Below are positions 53,324 through 62,834 of a stretch of DNA of 64,000 nucleotides, piece after piece. Source of the stretch: Methanoculleus sp. MH98A (GTDB lineage Archaea > Halobacteriota > Methanomicrobia > Methanomicrobiales > Methanoculleaceae). The notes beneath the pieces were generated by a model that worked only from the letters and a program-made list of their open reading frames with translations, ran no database searches and was not told the DNA's origin. The stretch is from NCBI RefSeq assembly GCF_000691865.1, contig NZ_JMIO01000008.1, positions 1-64,000 on the forward strand, in the 5' to 3' direction. Position numbers and translations under genes: made by a program. Numbering within the stretch: the stretch's first letter is position 1; every line of letters starts with the position of its first letter.

Positions 53324-54475
53324 ATGCAGGCAGTCATTCTAGCAGCGGGAGAAGGGAGCCGTCTGCGGCCGCTGACGAGAAGCAAGCCCAAGGCCATGCT
53401 CCCGGTCGCAAACCGGCCGATCATCGAGTACGTCATCGACGCCCTCCTGGAGAACGGAATCCGCGACATCGTGGTGGTGGTCGGGTATCGCAAAGAGGAG
53501 GTCATCCGGCACCTCAACAGGCTCGACGCCCCGATCCAGGTCGTCGTGCAGGAGCGCCAGCTCGGGACCGCGGATGCTCTCCGGGCGGCCGAGTCGGAGA
53601 TCACGGACAACTTCCTGGTTCTTCCCGGCGACAACTACATCAACGCCGAATCGATAGCCCGGATCAAGGAGGAGCAGAACGCCATGCTCGTCGCCGAACA
53701 CCCGAACCCCTCGAACTTCGGGGTCGTGGTGATCAGAAACGGCATCGTTCGCGAGATCGTCGAGAAACCCGAAGACGCCCCGACGTTCACGGTATCGACC
53801 GGGATCTACTCCTTCACCCCCGACGTCTTCTCCTATCTCCAGACGACCGAGATCCCCGACGCCCTCTCCGCCATGATCGCATCGGGCCGGCGGATACGCG
53901 CGATCCCGGCAGACGACTGGCAGGACGCCGTCTACCCCTGGGATCTCCTGAAACTGAACAGCCGGATGCTCAGGGGGATCAAGCCCCGGATCGCGGGGGC
54001 GGTCGACGCATCCGTCATCCGCCGGGGTACCGTGCGTATCGGCACCGGGACGACCGTGGGGCCGAACACCGTCATCTGCGGCCCCGTCGCCATCGGAAAC
54101 AACTGCACCATCGGGCCGAACACCGTGATCATGCCCGATACGAGCATCGGCGACGGGGTGATCCTCGAACCGTTCACCTACGTTGCCGACTCGCTCATCA
54201 TGAGCGACGTCACGATCGGGTCGCATTCGAGGATCGTCTCGGCGGTCTTCGGCCAGGGGTGCATCCTTGCCGACCACACCACCACCTACCCGTCCGCGAG
54301 CCTCCTCGAAGTCGGAGGCCGCATCCAGAAGGAGGAGTTCGGTGCAGTCCTCGGCGAGGGAGTCCGCGCGGCACCCTTCACAACGTTTAAGAACTGTATC
54401 GCCGGTAACAGTGTCACCGTCGGGGAGGGGAAGACGGTGATCGGCATCCTCGAGGACGGCACGCGGGTGATGTAG
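53324..54475 (+). CDS. Bifunctional sugar-1-phosphate nucleotidylyltransferase/acyltransferase-like, copy 2
   Basis: A 383-residue paralogue of the previous gene: AVILAAGEGSRLRPLT, ERQLGTADAL, then the left-handed helix (RRGTVRIGTGTTVGPNT, GNNCTIGPNTVIM). The C-terminal part departs from copy 1, ending GAVLGEGVRAAPFTTF and lacking the GAGTKxxNxR segment, so it may activate a different sugar or only transfer the nucleotide. The ATG at 53324 suits AGGTGAT at 53313-53319; an adjacent ATG at 53321 is too close to it. Confidence 0.87.
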   Translation: MQAVILAAGEGSRLRPLTRSKPKAMLPVANRPIIEYVIDALLENGIRDIVVVVGYRKEEVIRHLNRLDAPIQVVVQERQLGTADALRAAESEITDNFLVLPGDNYINAESIARIKEEQNAMLVAEHPNPSNFGVVVIRNGIVREIVEKPEDAPTFTVSTGIYSFTPDVFSYLQTTEIPDALSAMIASGRRIRAIPADDWQDAVYPWDLLKLNSRMLRGIKPRIAGAVDASVIRRGTVRIGTGTTVGPNTVICGPVAIGNNCTIGPNTVIMPDTSIGDGVILEPFTYVADSLIMSDVTIGSHSRIVSAVFGQGCILADHTTTYPSASLLEVGGRIQKEEFGAVLGEGVRAAPFTTFKNCIAGNSVTVGEGKTVIGILEDGTRVM

Positions 54476-56215
54476 ATGTGCGGAATCGTCGGCTATATCG
54501 GGAGACGGGATGCAACGCCGGTCCTGATCCAGGGGTTGAAGCGGCTTGAGTACCGGGGCTACGACTCCTTCGGCATCGCGACGGTCGGGAGCGCAATCGA
54601 GGTTTACAAGAAAACCGGCCGCATCTCGGACGGCGAGGCCGGGGTGGTCGATCTACGGGGATGCACCGGGATCGGGCATACCCGGTGGGCCACCCACGGC
54701 GAGCCGAGCGACCTCAACGCCCACCCGCACACCGACTGCTCGGGCAGGATCGCCGTGGTGCACAACGGGGTCATCGAGAACTACGGCGAGCTGAAGCGGC
54801 AACTCGCAGGGCGCGGCCATACGTTCCGGTCGGAGACCGACACCGAGGTGATCGCCCACCTCATCGAGGAGCACTACGACGGCGATCTCCTCGCGGCGGT
54901 CAACGCGACCCTCCCCCTGCTCAAAGGTTCGTACGCCGTCCTCGTGATCGCGGAGGATACCCAGCAAATCGTCGCCGCACGCGACGCAAGCCCGCTCGTT
55001 CTCGGCGTCGGGGATGTCGAGATCTTTGCCGCCTCGGATATGACGCCGCTCCTCGAGTACACCGAACGCGTGATCTTCCTCGAAGACGGCGACGTCGCCG
55101 ATCTCGCGCCCGGCCGCTACACCATCTACCACGACGGTCAGCCGGTGGAGCGCCCGATCGAACTGATCAACTGGTGCGTCGAGGATACCCGGAAGGGCGG
55201 ATTCGCCCACTACATGTTAAAAGAGATCTACGAGCAGCCCCAGTCCTTCTACGAGACCATCAGGGCGGGCATCGACGAAAGCGTGCAGCGGATGGTCATG
55301 GAGGCCGACGAGATCACCCTGGTCGCGTGCGGAACATCCTACCACACCGCCCTGGCCTTCAAGTACCTGGCCGAGCCGCTCTGCAACATACCGGTACGGG
55401 TCGAGATGGGGTCGGAGTTCAAGTATTTCACCCCGCCCCTCCGCGGCCTCGTGATCGCGGTCTCGCAGTCGGGGGAGACGGCGGACACGATCGCCGCCCT
55501 GAAGATGGCGAAAGCCCGCAACTGCCCGACGCTCGCCATCACCAATATGCAGGGGAGCACGGTCACCCGGGTTGCGGACGAGACCCTCCTGATGCGGGCC
55601 GGGCCCGAGATCGGCGTCGCCGCGACCAAGTCCTACACGGCGCAGCTTGCAGCGCTGATGGAACTCGTCAACCTGCGCTGCGAGGGGGCGTTCGACGATA
55701 TCCTCTCGCACGCGCACCTGGCCATCGGCGACGTCCTCCTCCAGGACATCAAGGAGGCGGTCGCCCTCTGTTCGAAGGCCGAACACGTCTTCTTCGTGGG
55801 AAGAGGGCCGTTTTACCCGGTTTCGATGGAAGGCGCCCTGAAGATGAAGGAGATCAGTTACGTCCACGCCGAGGGGTATGCGGCGGGAGAACTCAAGCAC
55901 GGGCCGTTTGCCCTGCTCACCCCCGAGACGCCGGTGGTCGCCGTCTGCACCCCCGGTTCGACCTACGGCGTGATGGCCTCGAACATCAAGGAGATGAAGG
56001 CACGGAAAGCCCCGGTCATCGCTCTCGGGGTTGCCGGCGATACGGAACTCGCCGATATCGTGGACATCTTCATCCCTATTCCGAACACACACCTTCTGGT
56101 GCAGGTGCTGACCGCGTCGGTCGTCCTGCAGCTGCTGGCCTACCACACCGCGTGTGCCCTGCAGCGGGATGTCGACAAGCCGCGAAACCTGGCAAAGAGC
56201 GTGACCGTTGAATGA
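54476..56215 (+). CDS. glmS: Glutamine--fructose-6-phosphate aminotransferase
   Basis: Makes glucosamine-6-phosphate, the first step of the hexosamine pathway. The N-terminal glutaminase domain begins MCGIVGYIG with nucleophile Cys2 and contains HTRWATHGEP and HNGVIENY. Two SIS sugar-isomerase domains follow (TLVACGTSYHTALAF, AVSQSGETADT, VFFVGRGPFYPVSMEG). The C-terminus DKPRNLAKSVTVE is the classic catalytic tail. 579 residues, immediately after copy 2 of the GlmU-like genes. GlmS and the GlmM/GlmU genes thus form a full UDP-GlcNAc route. Confidence 0.97.
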   Translation: MCGIVGYIGRRDATPVLIQGLKRLEYRGYDSFGIATVGSAIEVYKKTGRISDGEAGVVDLRGCTGIGHTRWATHGEPSDLNAHPHTDCSGRIAVVHNGVIENYGELKRQLAGRGHTFRSETDTEVIAHLIEEHYDGDLLAAVNATLPLLKGSYAVLVIAEDTQQIVAARDASPLVLGVGDVEIFAASDMTPLLEYTERVIFLEDGDVADLAPGRYTIYHDGQPVERPIELINWCVEDTRKGGFAHYMLKEIYEQPQSFYETIRAGIDESVQRMVMEADEITLVACGTSYHTALAFKYLAEPLCNIPVRVEMGSEFKYFTPPLRGLVIAVSQSGETADTIAALKMAKARNCPTLAITNMQGSTVTRVADETLLMRAGPEIGVAATKSYTAQLAALMELVNLRCEGAFDDILSHAHLAIGDVLLQDIKEAVALCSKAEHVFFVGRGPFYPVSMEGALKMKEISYVHAEGYAAGELKHGPFALLTPETPVVAVCTPGSTYGVMASNIKEMKARKAPVIALGVAGDTELADIVDIFIPIPNTHLLVQVLTASVVLQLLAYHTACALQRDVDKPRNLAKSVTVE

Positions 56216-56811
56216 TTGAGTATGGACACAACGCCCTCGGCGAGGGGGCGACGATATTCGAGCCGGTGACCATCGGGTTTCCTTCCCGCGACCGGATGGG
56301 AGAGGAAGACTACCCCGGCACCACCATCGGGAGGAACGCAGTCCTCCGGTCGGGCACCGTCATATACTGCGACGTCGTGATCGGCGATACCTTCCAGACC
56401 GGCCATAACGTGCTGATCCGCGAAAAGACGACCGTCGGCGACAGGGTCGCGATCGGAACGGCGGCGGTGATCGAGGGCGACTGCACGATCGGCGACGACG
56501 TCCGGCTCCAGAGCCTGGTCTACATCCCTACCGGCGCCCGGATCGGCGACCGGGTCTTCGTGGGCCCGAACGCCGTGCTGACGAACGACCGCTATCCGCC
56601 CGGCCCCCACGAATCCCTCCGGGGCCCGGTGATCGGGGACGATGCCGTCATCGGTGCGAACGCAACGATCCTCCCGGGGGTCACCGTCGGCGAGGGTGCG
56701 TTCGTCGCCGCGGGAGCGGTGGTGACGAAGGACGTCCCGCCGGGAATGCTCGCGGTGGGAACGCCCGCACGGTTCCGGCCGCTCCCCCCTGAAGCGAGGC
56801 GGTGCCCGTGA
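56212..56811 (+). CDS. Left-handed beta-helix acetyltransferase (WbpD/WlbB-like)
   Basis: A 199-residue hexapeptide-repeat acyltransferase: IGRNAVLRSGTVIYCDVVIGD, TTVGDRVAIGT and VIGDDAVIGANATILPGVTVGEG are rungs of the helix, and TGHNVLIREKT carries the catalytic-His position. Such enzymes N-acetylate the 3-amino group of UDP-GlcNAc(3N)A in bacteria. Next to a DegT aminotransferase this role is likely but the sugar is inferred. It starts in an ATGA overlap with glmS and overlaps the next gene. Confidence 0.9.
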   Translation: MIEYGHNALGEGATIFEPVTIGFPSRDRMGEEDYPGTTIGRNAVLRSGTVIYCDVVIGDTFQTGHNVLIREKTTVGDRVAIGTAAVIEGDCTIGDDVRLQSLVYIPTGARIGDRVFVGPNAVLTNDRYPPGPHESLRGPVIGDDAVIGANATILPGVTVGEGAFVAAGAVVTKDVPPGMLAVGTPARFRPLPPEARRCP

Positions 56812-57899
56812 AGATCCCCGTCGCCCGGCCGCTCGTCGGCGAGGAGGAGATCGCGGCCGTTGCCGATGTGATGCGGTCGGGGATGCTCGCCCAGGGGTCG
56901 GTCGTTGCGGATTTCGAGTCGCGGTTCGCGGACTACTGCGGTGCAACCCACGCGATCGGCGTCAACTCGGGCACCGCGGCGCTCCATGCGGCTCTCCTCG
57001 CCGCCGGCGTCGGGCCGGGGGACTCGGTGGTCGTCCCGGCGTTCACGTTCTTTGCGACGGCGTCAAGCGTCTCGATGTGCGGAGCGACACCGCTCTTCGC
57101 AGACGTCGATCCGGAGACGTTCAACATCGACCCGGACTCGGTCGCGGCCCTCGTCCGCCCCGACACCCGGGCGGTCGTCGGGGTCCACCTCTTCGGGCAG
57201 CCGTTCGACGTCGGTGCCGTCCGCGAGGTCTGCGACGACCACAACCTTGTCCTCGTCGAGGACGCGGCCCAGGCGCACGGCGCGGAGTACCACGGGAAGC
57301 GGGCCGGGAGCCTCGCCGACCTCGCCTGCTTCTCGTTTTACCCGACGAAGAACATGACCACCGGCGAGGGGGGCATGGTCACGACCGACGACGATCACCT
57401 TGCGGAGAACGTCCGGCTCTTTATCAACCACGGCCAGAGCCAGAAGTACCTTCACTCGGCGGTCGGCTACAACTACCGGATGACGAACATCGCCGCCGCC
57501 ATCGGCCTCGTGCAGCTCGGGCGGGTCGAGGGGTTCAACGAGCGCCGAATAGAGAACGCTCGCTACCTCAACCACCACCTCGCGGGCACGGGACTCACGA
57601 CGCCCTGCGTCGCGCCGGGCGTCCGGCACGTCTACCACCAGTATGTCGTGAAACTCCCGGCCGGCTACCCGCTCTCGAGGGACGCGTTCATGGACGCTCT
57701 CGCGGAGCAGGGGATCGGGACCGCCGTCCACTACCCCATCCCCGTCAACCGGCAGCCGGTCTACGAAAACGAGCACGTTTCCTGCCCGGTTGCGGACGAC
57801 CTTGCGGCATCGGTCGTGAGCCTGCCCGTCCACCCGGCGGTGACGGAAGAAGAACTGGCGTATATCTGCGACGCGGTGCGGGGGCTCCGGGTCCTATAG
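56808..57899 (+). CDS. DegT/DnrJ/EryC1-family sugar aminotransferase (WbpE-like)
   Basis: PLP-dependent aminotransferase, 363 residues, acting on a nucleotide-linked keto sugar. The PLP Lys lies in FYPTKNMTTGEGGM, with GVNSGTAALHAAL and DAAQAHGAEY (Asp and Gln holding PLP) before it. I start at the GTG at 56808 in a GTGA overlap with the acetyltransferase stop; a GTG two codons earlier is also possible. Together with the acetyltransferase this looks like the last steps toward a 2,3-diacetamido sugar; the matching dehydrogenases are not in the window. Confidence 0.93.
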   Translation: MKIPVARPLVGEEEIAAVADVMRSGMLAQGSVVADFESRFADYCGATHAIGVNSGTAALHAALLAAGVGPGDSVVVPAFTFFATASSVSMCGATPLFADVDPETFNIDPDSVAALVRPDTRAVVGVHLFGQPFDVGAVREVCDDHNLVLVEDAAQAHGAEYHGKRAGSLADLACFSFYPTKNMTTGEGGMVTTDDDHLAENVRLFINHGQSQKYLHSAVGYNYRMTNIAAAIGLVQLGRVEGFNERRIENARYLNHHLAGTGLTTPCVAPGVRHVYHQYVVKLPAGYPLSRDAFMDALAEQGIGTAVHYPIPVNRQPVYENEHVSCPVADDLAASVVSLPVHPAVTEEELAYICDAVRGLRVL

Positions 57900-57912
57900 T
57901 TTTTGAATATTT

Positions 57913-59055
57913 ATGAGAATTCTACTCGTCTCCACCCAGGACTACATCCACCACCCGATCCCCTCGAGGCACCACAACATCTTCGAGGAGCTCGCGACAC
58001 GGCACGAGGTCCACGTTCCTCACTTCCACGTCAGCCGGGGCAAGGAGCGCGAGACCCGACTCCACGTCCACGAGGCGACGCAATTTCCCGTCGAGAGCCC
58101 GTTCCTCCACTACACCCTGAACGCACCCTGCCACTACCGGGTGATCAGCGAGATCATCCATGACCACGATATCGATGTCGTCGTCGGGGCTCACGTCCTC
58201 GCGGGGACGGCGATGGTCCGGGCGGCGAAGAAGGCCGGCGTCCCGGCGGTCTTCGACCTCAAAGACTGGTTCCCCGACTCTGCCGCCGCCTACTACAAAA
58301 ACCCCGCCGTCAAGTGGCTGCTCCGGGAAGGCGTTCTCGCCGTAACCCGCTACAATCTGAACCACAGCGACGTCGTCACGACGGTCTCCCCGGGGCTCGT
58401 CGAGAAACTCCGCCGATACGGCTACGAGGCCGAGCTGATCACGAACGGCGTCGACACCGACCTCTTCCGCCCGACTGACGACGGGGCGATGCGTTCCGCC
58501 CTCGGGATCGCCCCCGACGCCTTCGTGCTCGGGTTTGCGGGGGCGGTCGAGCGGTGGTACGCCCTCGACGAGGTGATCCGGGCGTTCCCACAAGTCCTCG
58601 AGCGGCACCCGAACGCGGAACTCCTGATCGTCGGCGGTTCGCTCTTCACCGGCTACCTGGACGAACTGCAGGCACTCGCTGCCCGGCTCGGGATCGCTGG
58701 CAGAGTACACTTCACCGGGGCTGTCGACTACCGTGACCTCCCCGGCTACATCGCACCGATGGACCTCTGCCTCATCCCGCTCTCCCCCCCGCAGTGGGTC
58801 GATATCGCGCTCCCGAACAAGTACTTCGAGTACTCGGCATGCGGAAAACCGATCCTCTCGACCCCCATCCCCGACATGCTCCGGATGGGCGGCGACCATA
58901 TCGCCGCCTACCGGGATAGAACTGAGTTCCTCAAGCGGGTCGACGAACTGGCCCTCTCCCCGGGCCGGTGCCCGGCCGGGATCGAGGAGCACAGCTGGAA
59001 GAAGAAGGCGGAGGCGTTCGAGAAGATCTTCGAGCGGTTGACGGGAATACGCTAA
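57913..59055 (+). CDS. Glycosyltransferase family 4 protein
   Basis: A 380-residue GT-B glycosyltransferase. The C-terminal nucleotide-sugar-binding half has ITNGVDTDLFRP, GFAGAVERWYALDEVI, LLIVGGSLF and a LPNKYFEYSACGKPIL stretch containing the conserved Glu. It probably adds a sugar to a dolichol-linked glycan on the cytoplasmic face. The ATG follows the aminotransferase stop by 13 bases. A T-run lies after its end, so it may close this operon before aglB. Confidence 0.93.
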   Translation: MRILLVSTQDYIHHPIPSRHHNIFEELATRHEVHVPHFHVSRGKERETRLHVHEATQFPVESPFLHYTLNAPCHYRVISEIIHDHDIDVVVGAHVLAGTAMVRAAKKAGVPAVFDLKDWFPDSAAAYYKNPAVKWLLREGVLAVTRYNLNHSDVVTTVSPGLVEKLRRYGYEAELITNGVDTDLFRPTDDGAMRSALGIAPDAFVLGFAGAVERWYALDEVIRAFPQVLERHPNAELLIVGGSLFTGYLDELQALAARLGIAGRVHFTGAVDYRDLPGYIAPMDLCLIPLSPPQWVDIALPNKYFEYSACGKPILSTPIPDMLRMGGDHIAAYRDRTEFLKRVDELALSPGRCPAGIEEHSWKKKAEAFEKIFERLTGIR

Positions 59056-59064
59056 AATCCACTC

Positions 59065-59070
59065 TTTTTT
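59065..59070 (+). terminator. T-run after the glycosyltransferase gene
   Basis: Six T residues start nine bases after the stop codon of the glycosyltransferase gene and precede the aglB promoter region (a TTATTAATGG box near 59094). Confidence 0.45.
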
Positions 59071-59139
59071 CCGGTGTCGCGGATACGCCAAGGTTATTAA
59101 TGGTTCGAAGGGAAACAGATTCGTAACAAGGAGTGTCCG

Positions 59140-61788
59140 ATGGCTCAGATGGATCTTAAGAAGTACCAACCATACATCATCATTGGCGTTATCGTCCTGT
59201 TTGCCCTGCTCACGCTCTGGACGCGGGGCATCCCTTCGGAAGGCCTGGTGACCGCCGAAGGCGTCAATCTCCTGGGCAACGACCCCTGGTACAGCCTGCG
59301 CCAGGTGGAGCAGACCGTCGCGAACTTCCCAAACTACGCCTGGTTCGACGCCATGACGCTCTATCCGACCGCCGACACCATCTACTGGGGGCCGCTCTTT
59401 GTTCAGATCATAGCAGCGCTCTGCGTCCTCACCGGCGCAGCGACGCGCCCCGAGATCATGGTGGTAGCATCCTGGGTTCCGCCGCTGATGGCCGTCGCGA
59501 TGGTGCCGGTAACCTACCTGCTTGCAAAAAAGATCGCCGACTGGAAGACCGGCCTCATCGCAGCAGGCCTCATCGCGGTCATCGGCAGCAACTACGCCTA
59601 CCGATCCCTCTTCGGCTTCGTCGACCACCATATCGCAGAGACGCTCTTCTCGACGATCTTCGTCCTCGCCTACGTCGTGGCGCTGCTTGCGGCGCGCGAC
59701 CGGCCGCTCTCCCCGAAGAACTTCGAGACCCTGAAGATCCCGGTGATCACAGCGGCCCTCGCCGGTATCGCGTACCTCCTCGGGTTCTTCAACATGCCGA
59801 CGATGGTCCTCTTCGCGCTCATCGTGGCAGCCTTCACCCTGGTCCAGTTCATCCTGGACTTCTTCCAGGAGAGATCGAGCGAGTACCTGGTTCTCATAAA
59901 CACCGTCGTCTTCGGCGTCGTCATCGTCGGGATGGCGATCTTCGGCTTCCCGCACTCCGGCATTAGCCTCTCCCTGTACAGCGTCGGGCACGTCATCGTC
60001 TACGCCGCCCTCATCGCGGGAACGGTCGCACTCTACGGGCTCTCGATCCTCCTGAAGGACCGGCCCAGGTACTACTTCCCGGCCGCGCTCGCGGCCATCG
60101 CGGCACTCGCCGTCGCGGTGCTCTACATCGCCCTGCCCGACATCTACAACCTCCTTATATCGAGCCTCGTCTCCTTCTTCGGTGAGCGACCGGTCACCAC
60201 GACCGTCCAGGAGGCGCGGGCCTGGTCGTTTGCCGCCGCCTGGGCGACGTTCCACTGGGGCCTCGTACTCGCGGCCGGCGGGGCCGTAGCCCTCCTCTGG
60301 CAGAACCTTGAACGGGTGAACCCGGCCCACATCTTCGTCCTGATCTGGTCGGGGATCATCCTGGCGTCGACGGCCGCACACGTCCGCTACGAATACTACC
60401 TCGCCGCAAACATCGCCCTGCTCTCGGCGGTCTTCGCAGGCGCGGTCATAAATGCGACCTGGAAAGACGTGGCACGTCTCCTCGGGAGAGGGAGCGGCAG
60501 CAAGGCATCTCCCGCACCTGAGGCCGCCGAGAAGCAGGAGACACCGGCAAAGAAGGGCAAGAAGGGCGGCAAGGCTCCCGATACCCGGAAGGCGAAAAAC
60601 CCCAAACGGGATCAGCCCGATTATCTCAAAGTCGGAGCGCTCGCCGCGGCCGTCGCCGTCACGCTCCTCTTTGCCGGGACATCCCTCATGGGGAACATCG
60701 CTCTCGCCAACAGCGCGAAGTACGGCGGCATGGACTCGGAGTGGATGGAGGCGCTTGAGTGGATGGGCGAGAACACCCCCGACCCCGGCGTCGATTACTA
60801 CGCGATCTACGACCGGAACACCTTCACCTACCCCGAAGAGGCCTACGGCGTCATGTCCTGGTGGGACTACGGTCACTGGATCACCTTCCTCTCGAAGCGG
60901 ATCCCGAACAACAACCCGTTCCAGCACGGGGTCTCCGGTCCGAACGGGTCGGCAACCTACTTCGTCTCGACCTCCGAGGAGGCCGCAAACCGGGTTCTCG
61001 ACAACGTCGGCACCCGCTACGTCATTACCGACATCCAGCTCGACACCATGAAATTCCACGCCCCGGCGACCTGGGCCGACCCCGAGGTGGGTCAGAAGCC
61101 CTTCCAGCCCTACTTCCTCCTCCCGGAGAGCGCGGGCTCGACGAATTACCAGGCGGTGCCGTTCAACACCCAGGAATACTACCTGACGATGGTCTCCCGG
61201 CTCCACAACTTCGATGGGTCCATGACCGATCCGACAGAGGCATCGGTGATCTACGCCGAGTACCGTGAGCCGGAAGCGGCGAACACCTCCCTCCCGGTCA
61301 TCACGCGCACAGTGCAGATGAACGCCACCGCAGGCGCGGCCGCGGTGGAAGCCTACAACAGAGATGCGCCGGCGGGGTCGGGTGCGACGCTCCTGAACAT
61401 GTATTACCAGTTCCAGGGAGACTCGATCCTCCAGCCGCTTGAGCGGGTGCCGGCGCTCCAGCACTACCGGCTCGTCCACGAGACACCCGGAAACGTTTAC
61501 GGCAACGTCGGTGAAGGCGGGCCCGATCTCAAGACGGTCAAGATATTCGAGTACGTCCCCGGGGCCACGATCAGGGGCGAAGGGATCATCGAAGTCCCCA
61601 TCGTCACGAACACCGGCCGGGAGTTTACCTACCGGCAGGAGAGCGTGAACGGCACGTTCGTCGTCCCGTACGCAACGTCCGGGTGGTCGGGCGAGGTGAA
61701 GGCGACCGGTCAGTATCGGATTGCGGGCACCGGCCAGACGTTCGACGTCACCGAAGAGGATATCCTGCAGGGACGCACCATTAACTGA
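59140..61788 (+). CDS. aglB: Dolichyl-phosphooligosaccharide--protein glycotransferase AglB (STT3)
   Basis: An 882-residue oligosaccharyltransferase that moves the lipid-linked glycan onto Asn in Asn-X-Ser/Thr sequons outside the membrane. The first loop has LGNDPWYSLRQ with the catalytic Asp, a FVDHHIAE motif follows, about a dozen helices fill residues 12-460, and the WWDYG motif is at 574-578 in SWWDYGHWI. A Lys/Ala-rich cytoplasmic loop (near 445-485) is unusual in length. The beta-rich C-terminal domain is complete. AAGGAG precedes the ATG. It follows a sugar-nucleotide and glycosyltransferase cluster. Confidence 0.96.
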   Translation: MAQMDLKKYQPYIIIGVIVLFALLTLWTRGIPSEGLVTAEGVNLLGNDPWYSLRQVEQTVANFPNYAWFDAMTLYPTADTIYWGPLFVQIIAALCVLTGAATRPEIMVVASWVPPLMAVAMVPVTYLLAKKIADWKTGLIAAGLIAVIGSNYAYRSLFGFVDHHIAETLFSTIFVLAYVVALLAARDRPLSPKNFETLKIPVITAALAGIAYLLGFFNMPTMVLFALIVAAFTLVQFILDFFQERSSEYLVLINTVVFGVVIVGMAIFGFPHSGISLSLYSVGHVIVYAALIAGTVALYGLSILLKDRPRYYFPAALAAIAALAVAVLYIALPDIYNLLISSLVSFFGERPVTTTVQEARAWSFAAAWATFHWGLVLAAGGAVALLWQNLERVNPAHIFVLIWSGIILASTAAHVRYEYYLAANIALLSAVFAGAVINATWKDVARLLGRGSGSKASPAPEAAEKQETPAKKGKKGGKAPDTRKAKNPKRDQPDYLKVGALAAAVAVTLLFAGTSLMGNIALANSAKYGGMDSEWMEALEWMGENTPDPGVDYYAIYDRNTFTYPEEAYGVMSWWDYGHWITFLSKRIPNNNPFQHGVSGPNGSATYFVSTSEEAANRVLDNVGTRYVITDIQLDTMKFHAPATWADPEVGQKPFQPYFLLPESAGSTNYQAVPFNTQEYYLTMVSRLHNFDGSMTDPTEASVIYAEYREPEAANTSLPVITRTVQMNATAGAAAVEAYNRDAPAGSGATLLNMYYQFQGDSILQPLERVPALQHYRLVHETPGNVYGNVGEGGPDLKTVKIFEYVPGATIRGEGIIEVPIVTNTGREFTYRQESVNGTFVVPYATSGWSGEVKATGQYRIAGTGQTFDVTEEDILQGRTIN

Positions 61789-61793
61789 CGAGG

Positions 61794-62762
61794 ATGCGGT
61801 CTTCAGTCATCTACGGTGACGTCTTTACCAGACACGACATGGAGGCTCACCCCGAGTCGGGTGCCCGGTTACGGGCGGCCCTCTCGGGGATCCCGGAAAG
61901 CGTGAGGTGGCGTGCCCCCGTCCGCGCCACCGAGAGCGACCTGGAACGGGTTCACGACCCGCGATACATCAGGTGGGTGCGGGAGATGGCGACGGGAACC
62001 TGTTTTCTGGACGTGAACACCTATGTCACCTGCCACTCCTTCGATGCCGCATCCTATGCCGCCGGGTCGACCTTTGCGGCAGTGGAGCGGACACTCGACG
62101 GCGAGCACCTCTTCGCCCTGGTCCGTCCCCCGGGCCACCATGCCGAGCCCGATCGCGCGATGGGGTTCTGCATCTTCAACAACGCCGCCGTCGCGGCGGC
62201 GAAAGCACTCCTGTCGGTCGACCGGGTCGCGATCCTCGACTGGGACCTGCATCACGGCAACGGCACTCAGACGGCTTTTTACGGGAGCGACCGGGTGCTC
62301 TACTGCTCGGTGCACGAGGAGAACAGTTTCCCGAAGACCGGGTGGGTGGACGAGATCGGCACCGGGAGAGGCCGGGGGTATACCCTCAACGCGCCGCTCG
62401 CGGCGGGCTCGACCATCGCCGATTACGCGCAGGTCTTCGAAGAAATCTTTGTCCCGGCAATCGCCCGGTTCCGCCCCGACGTCCTGATCATCTCGGCCGG
62501 GCAGGACGGTCTCGCCGACGACGAGCACGGGCGGATGAACCTCGAACCCGAGGACTACGGCGTGCTGGCCGGGATGCTCGCCGACGGCACGGATCTCCCC
62601 CTCGCACTGACGCTCGAAGGAGGCTACGGCCCGTCGATCGGGGAGGCGATTCACGCAATATTCCAGGCTCTCGCGGGAAAGCGGTTCGAGCCGGCTGAGA
62701 GACCGCTGAACCGGGGGACGGAAAGGATCGTGGACCTCCTGAAGAAGGTCCGGTTCTGTTGA
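61794..62762 (+). CDS. Histone deacetylase/AcuC/AphA family hydrolase
   Basis: Zinc-dependent deacetylase of 322 residues. RPPGHHAEPDRAMGFC carries the paired catalytic His, ILDWDLHHGNGTQ the zinc ligands Asp and His, and SAGQDGLADD the third zinc Asp. The family includes acetoin-utilisation and acetylpolyamine deacetylases as well as histone deacetylases; archaeal substrates are mostly unknown. The ATG is five bases after the aglB stop, so it probably shares that transcript. Confidence 0.94.
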   Translation: MRSSVIYGDVFTRHDMEAHPESGARLRAALSGIPESVRWRAPVRATESDLERVHDPRYIRWVREMATGTCFLDVNTYVTCHSFDAASYAAGSTFAAVERTLDGEHLFALVRPPGHHAEPDRAMGFCIFNNAAVAAAKALLSVDRVAILDWDLHHGNGTQTAFYGSDRVLYCSVHEENSFPKTGWVDEIGTGRGRGYTLNAPLAAGSTIADYAQVFEEIFVPAIARFRPDVLIISAGQDGLADDEHGRMNLEPEDYGVLAGMLADGTDLPLALTLEGGYGPSIGEAIHAIFQALAGKRFEPAERPLNRGTERIVDLLKKVRFC

Positions 62763-62763
62763 A

Positions 62764-62834
62764 TGCGACGGTTCGTAGAACCGGAGCTTGAGAAAACGCG
62801 AAGCGTTTTCGAGTTGCGACGGGCGGAACGCCCG
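62764..62834. repeat. Tandem repeat with three perfect triloop hairpins
   Basis: Three consecutive perfect hairpins lie between the convergent genes: CGGTTC-GTA-GAACCG (62769-62783), GAAAACGC-GAA-GCGTTTTC (62792-62810) and CGGGCG-GAA-CGCCCG (62820-62834). The word TGCGACGG occurs at 62764 and again at 62815, and CCGGAGC follows the outer hairpins at 62781 and 62832, so the first and third hairpins belong to two copies of a 51-base unit. It may be a REP-like element or a bidirectional terminator. Confidence 0.7.

Noticed and set aside
57922-61479. A 1185-codon minus-strand frame opposite aglB and the glycosyltransferase
   Set aside because: The plus strand encodes complete known enzymes; the minus-strand translation is Arg/Asp/Glu-rich low-complexity sequence without domains.
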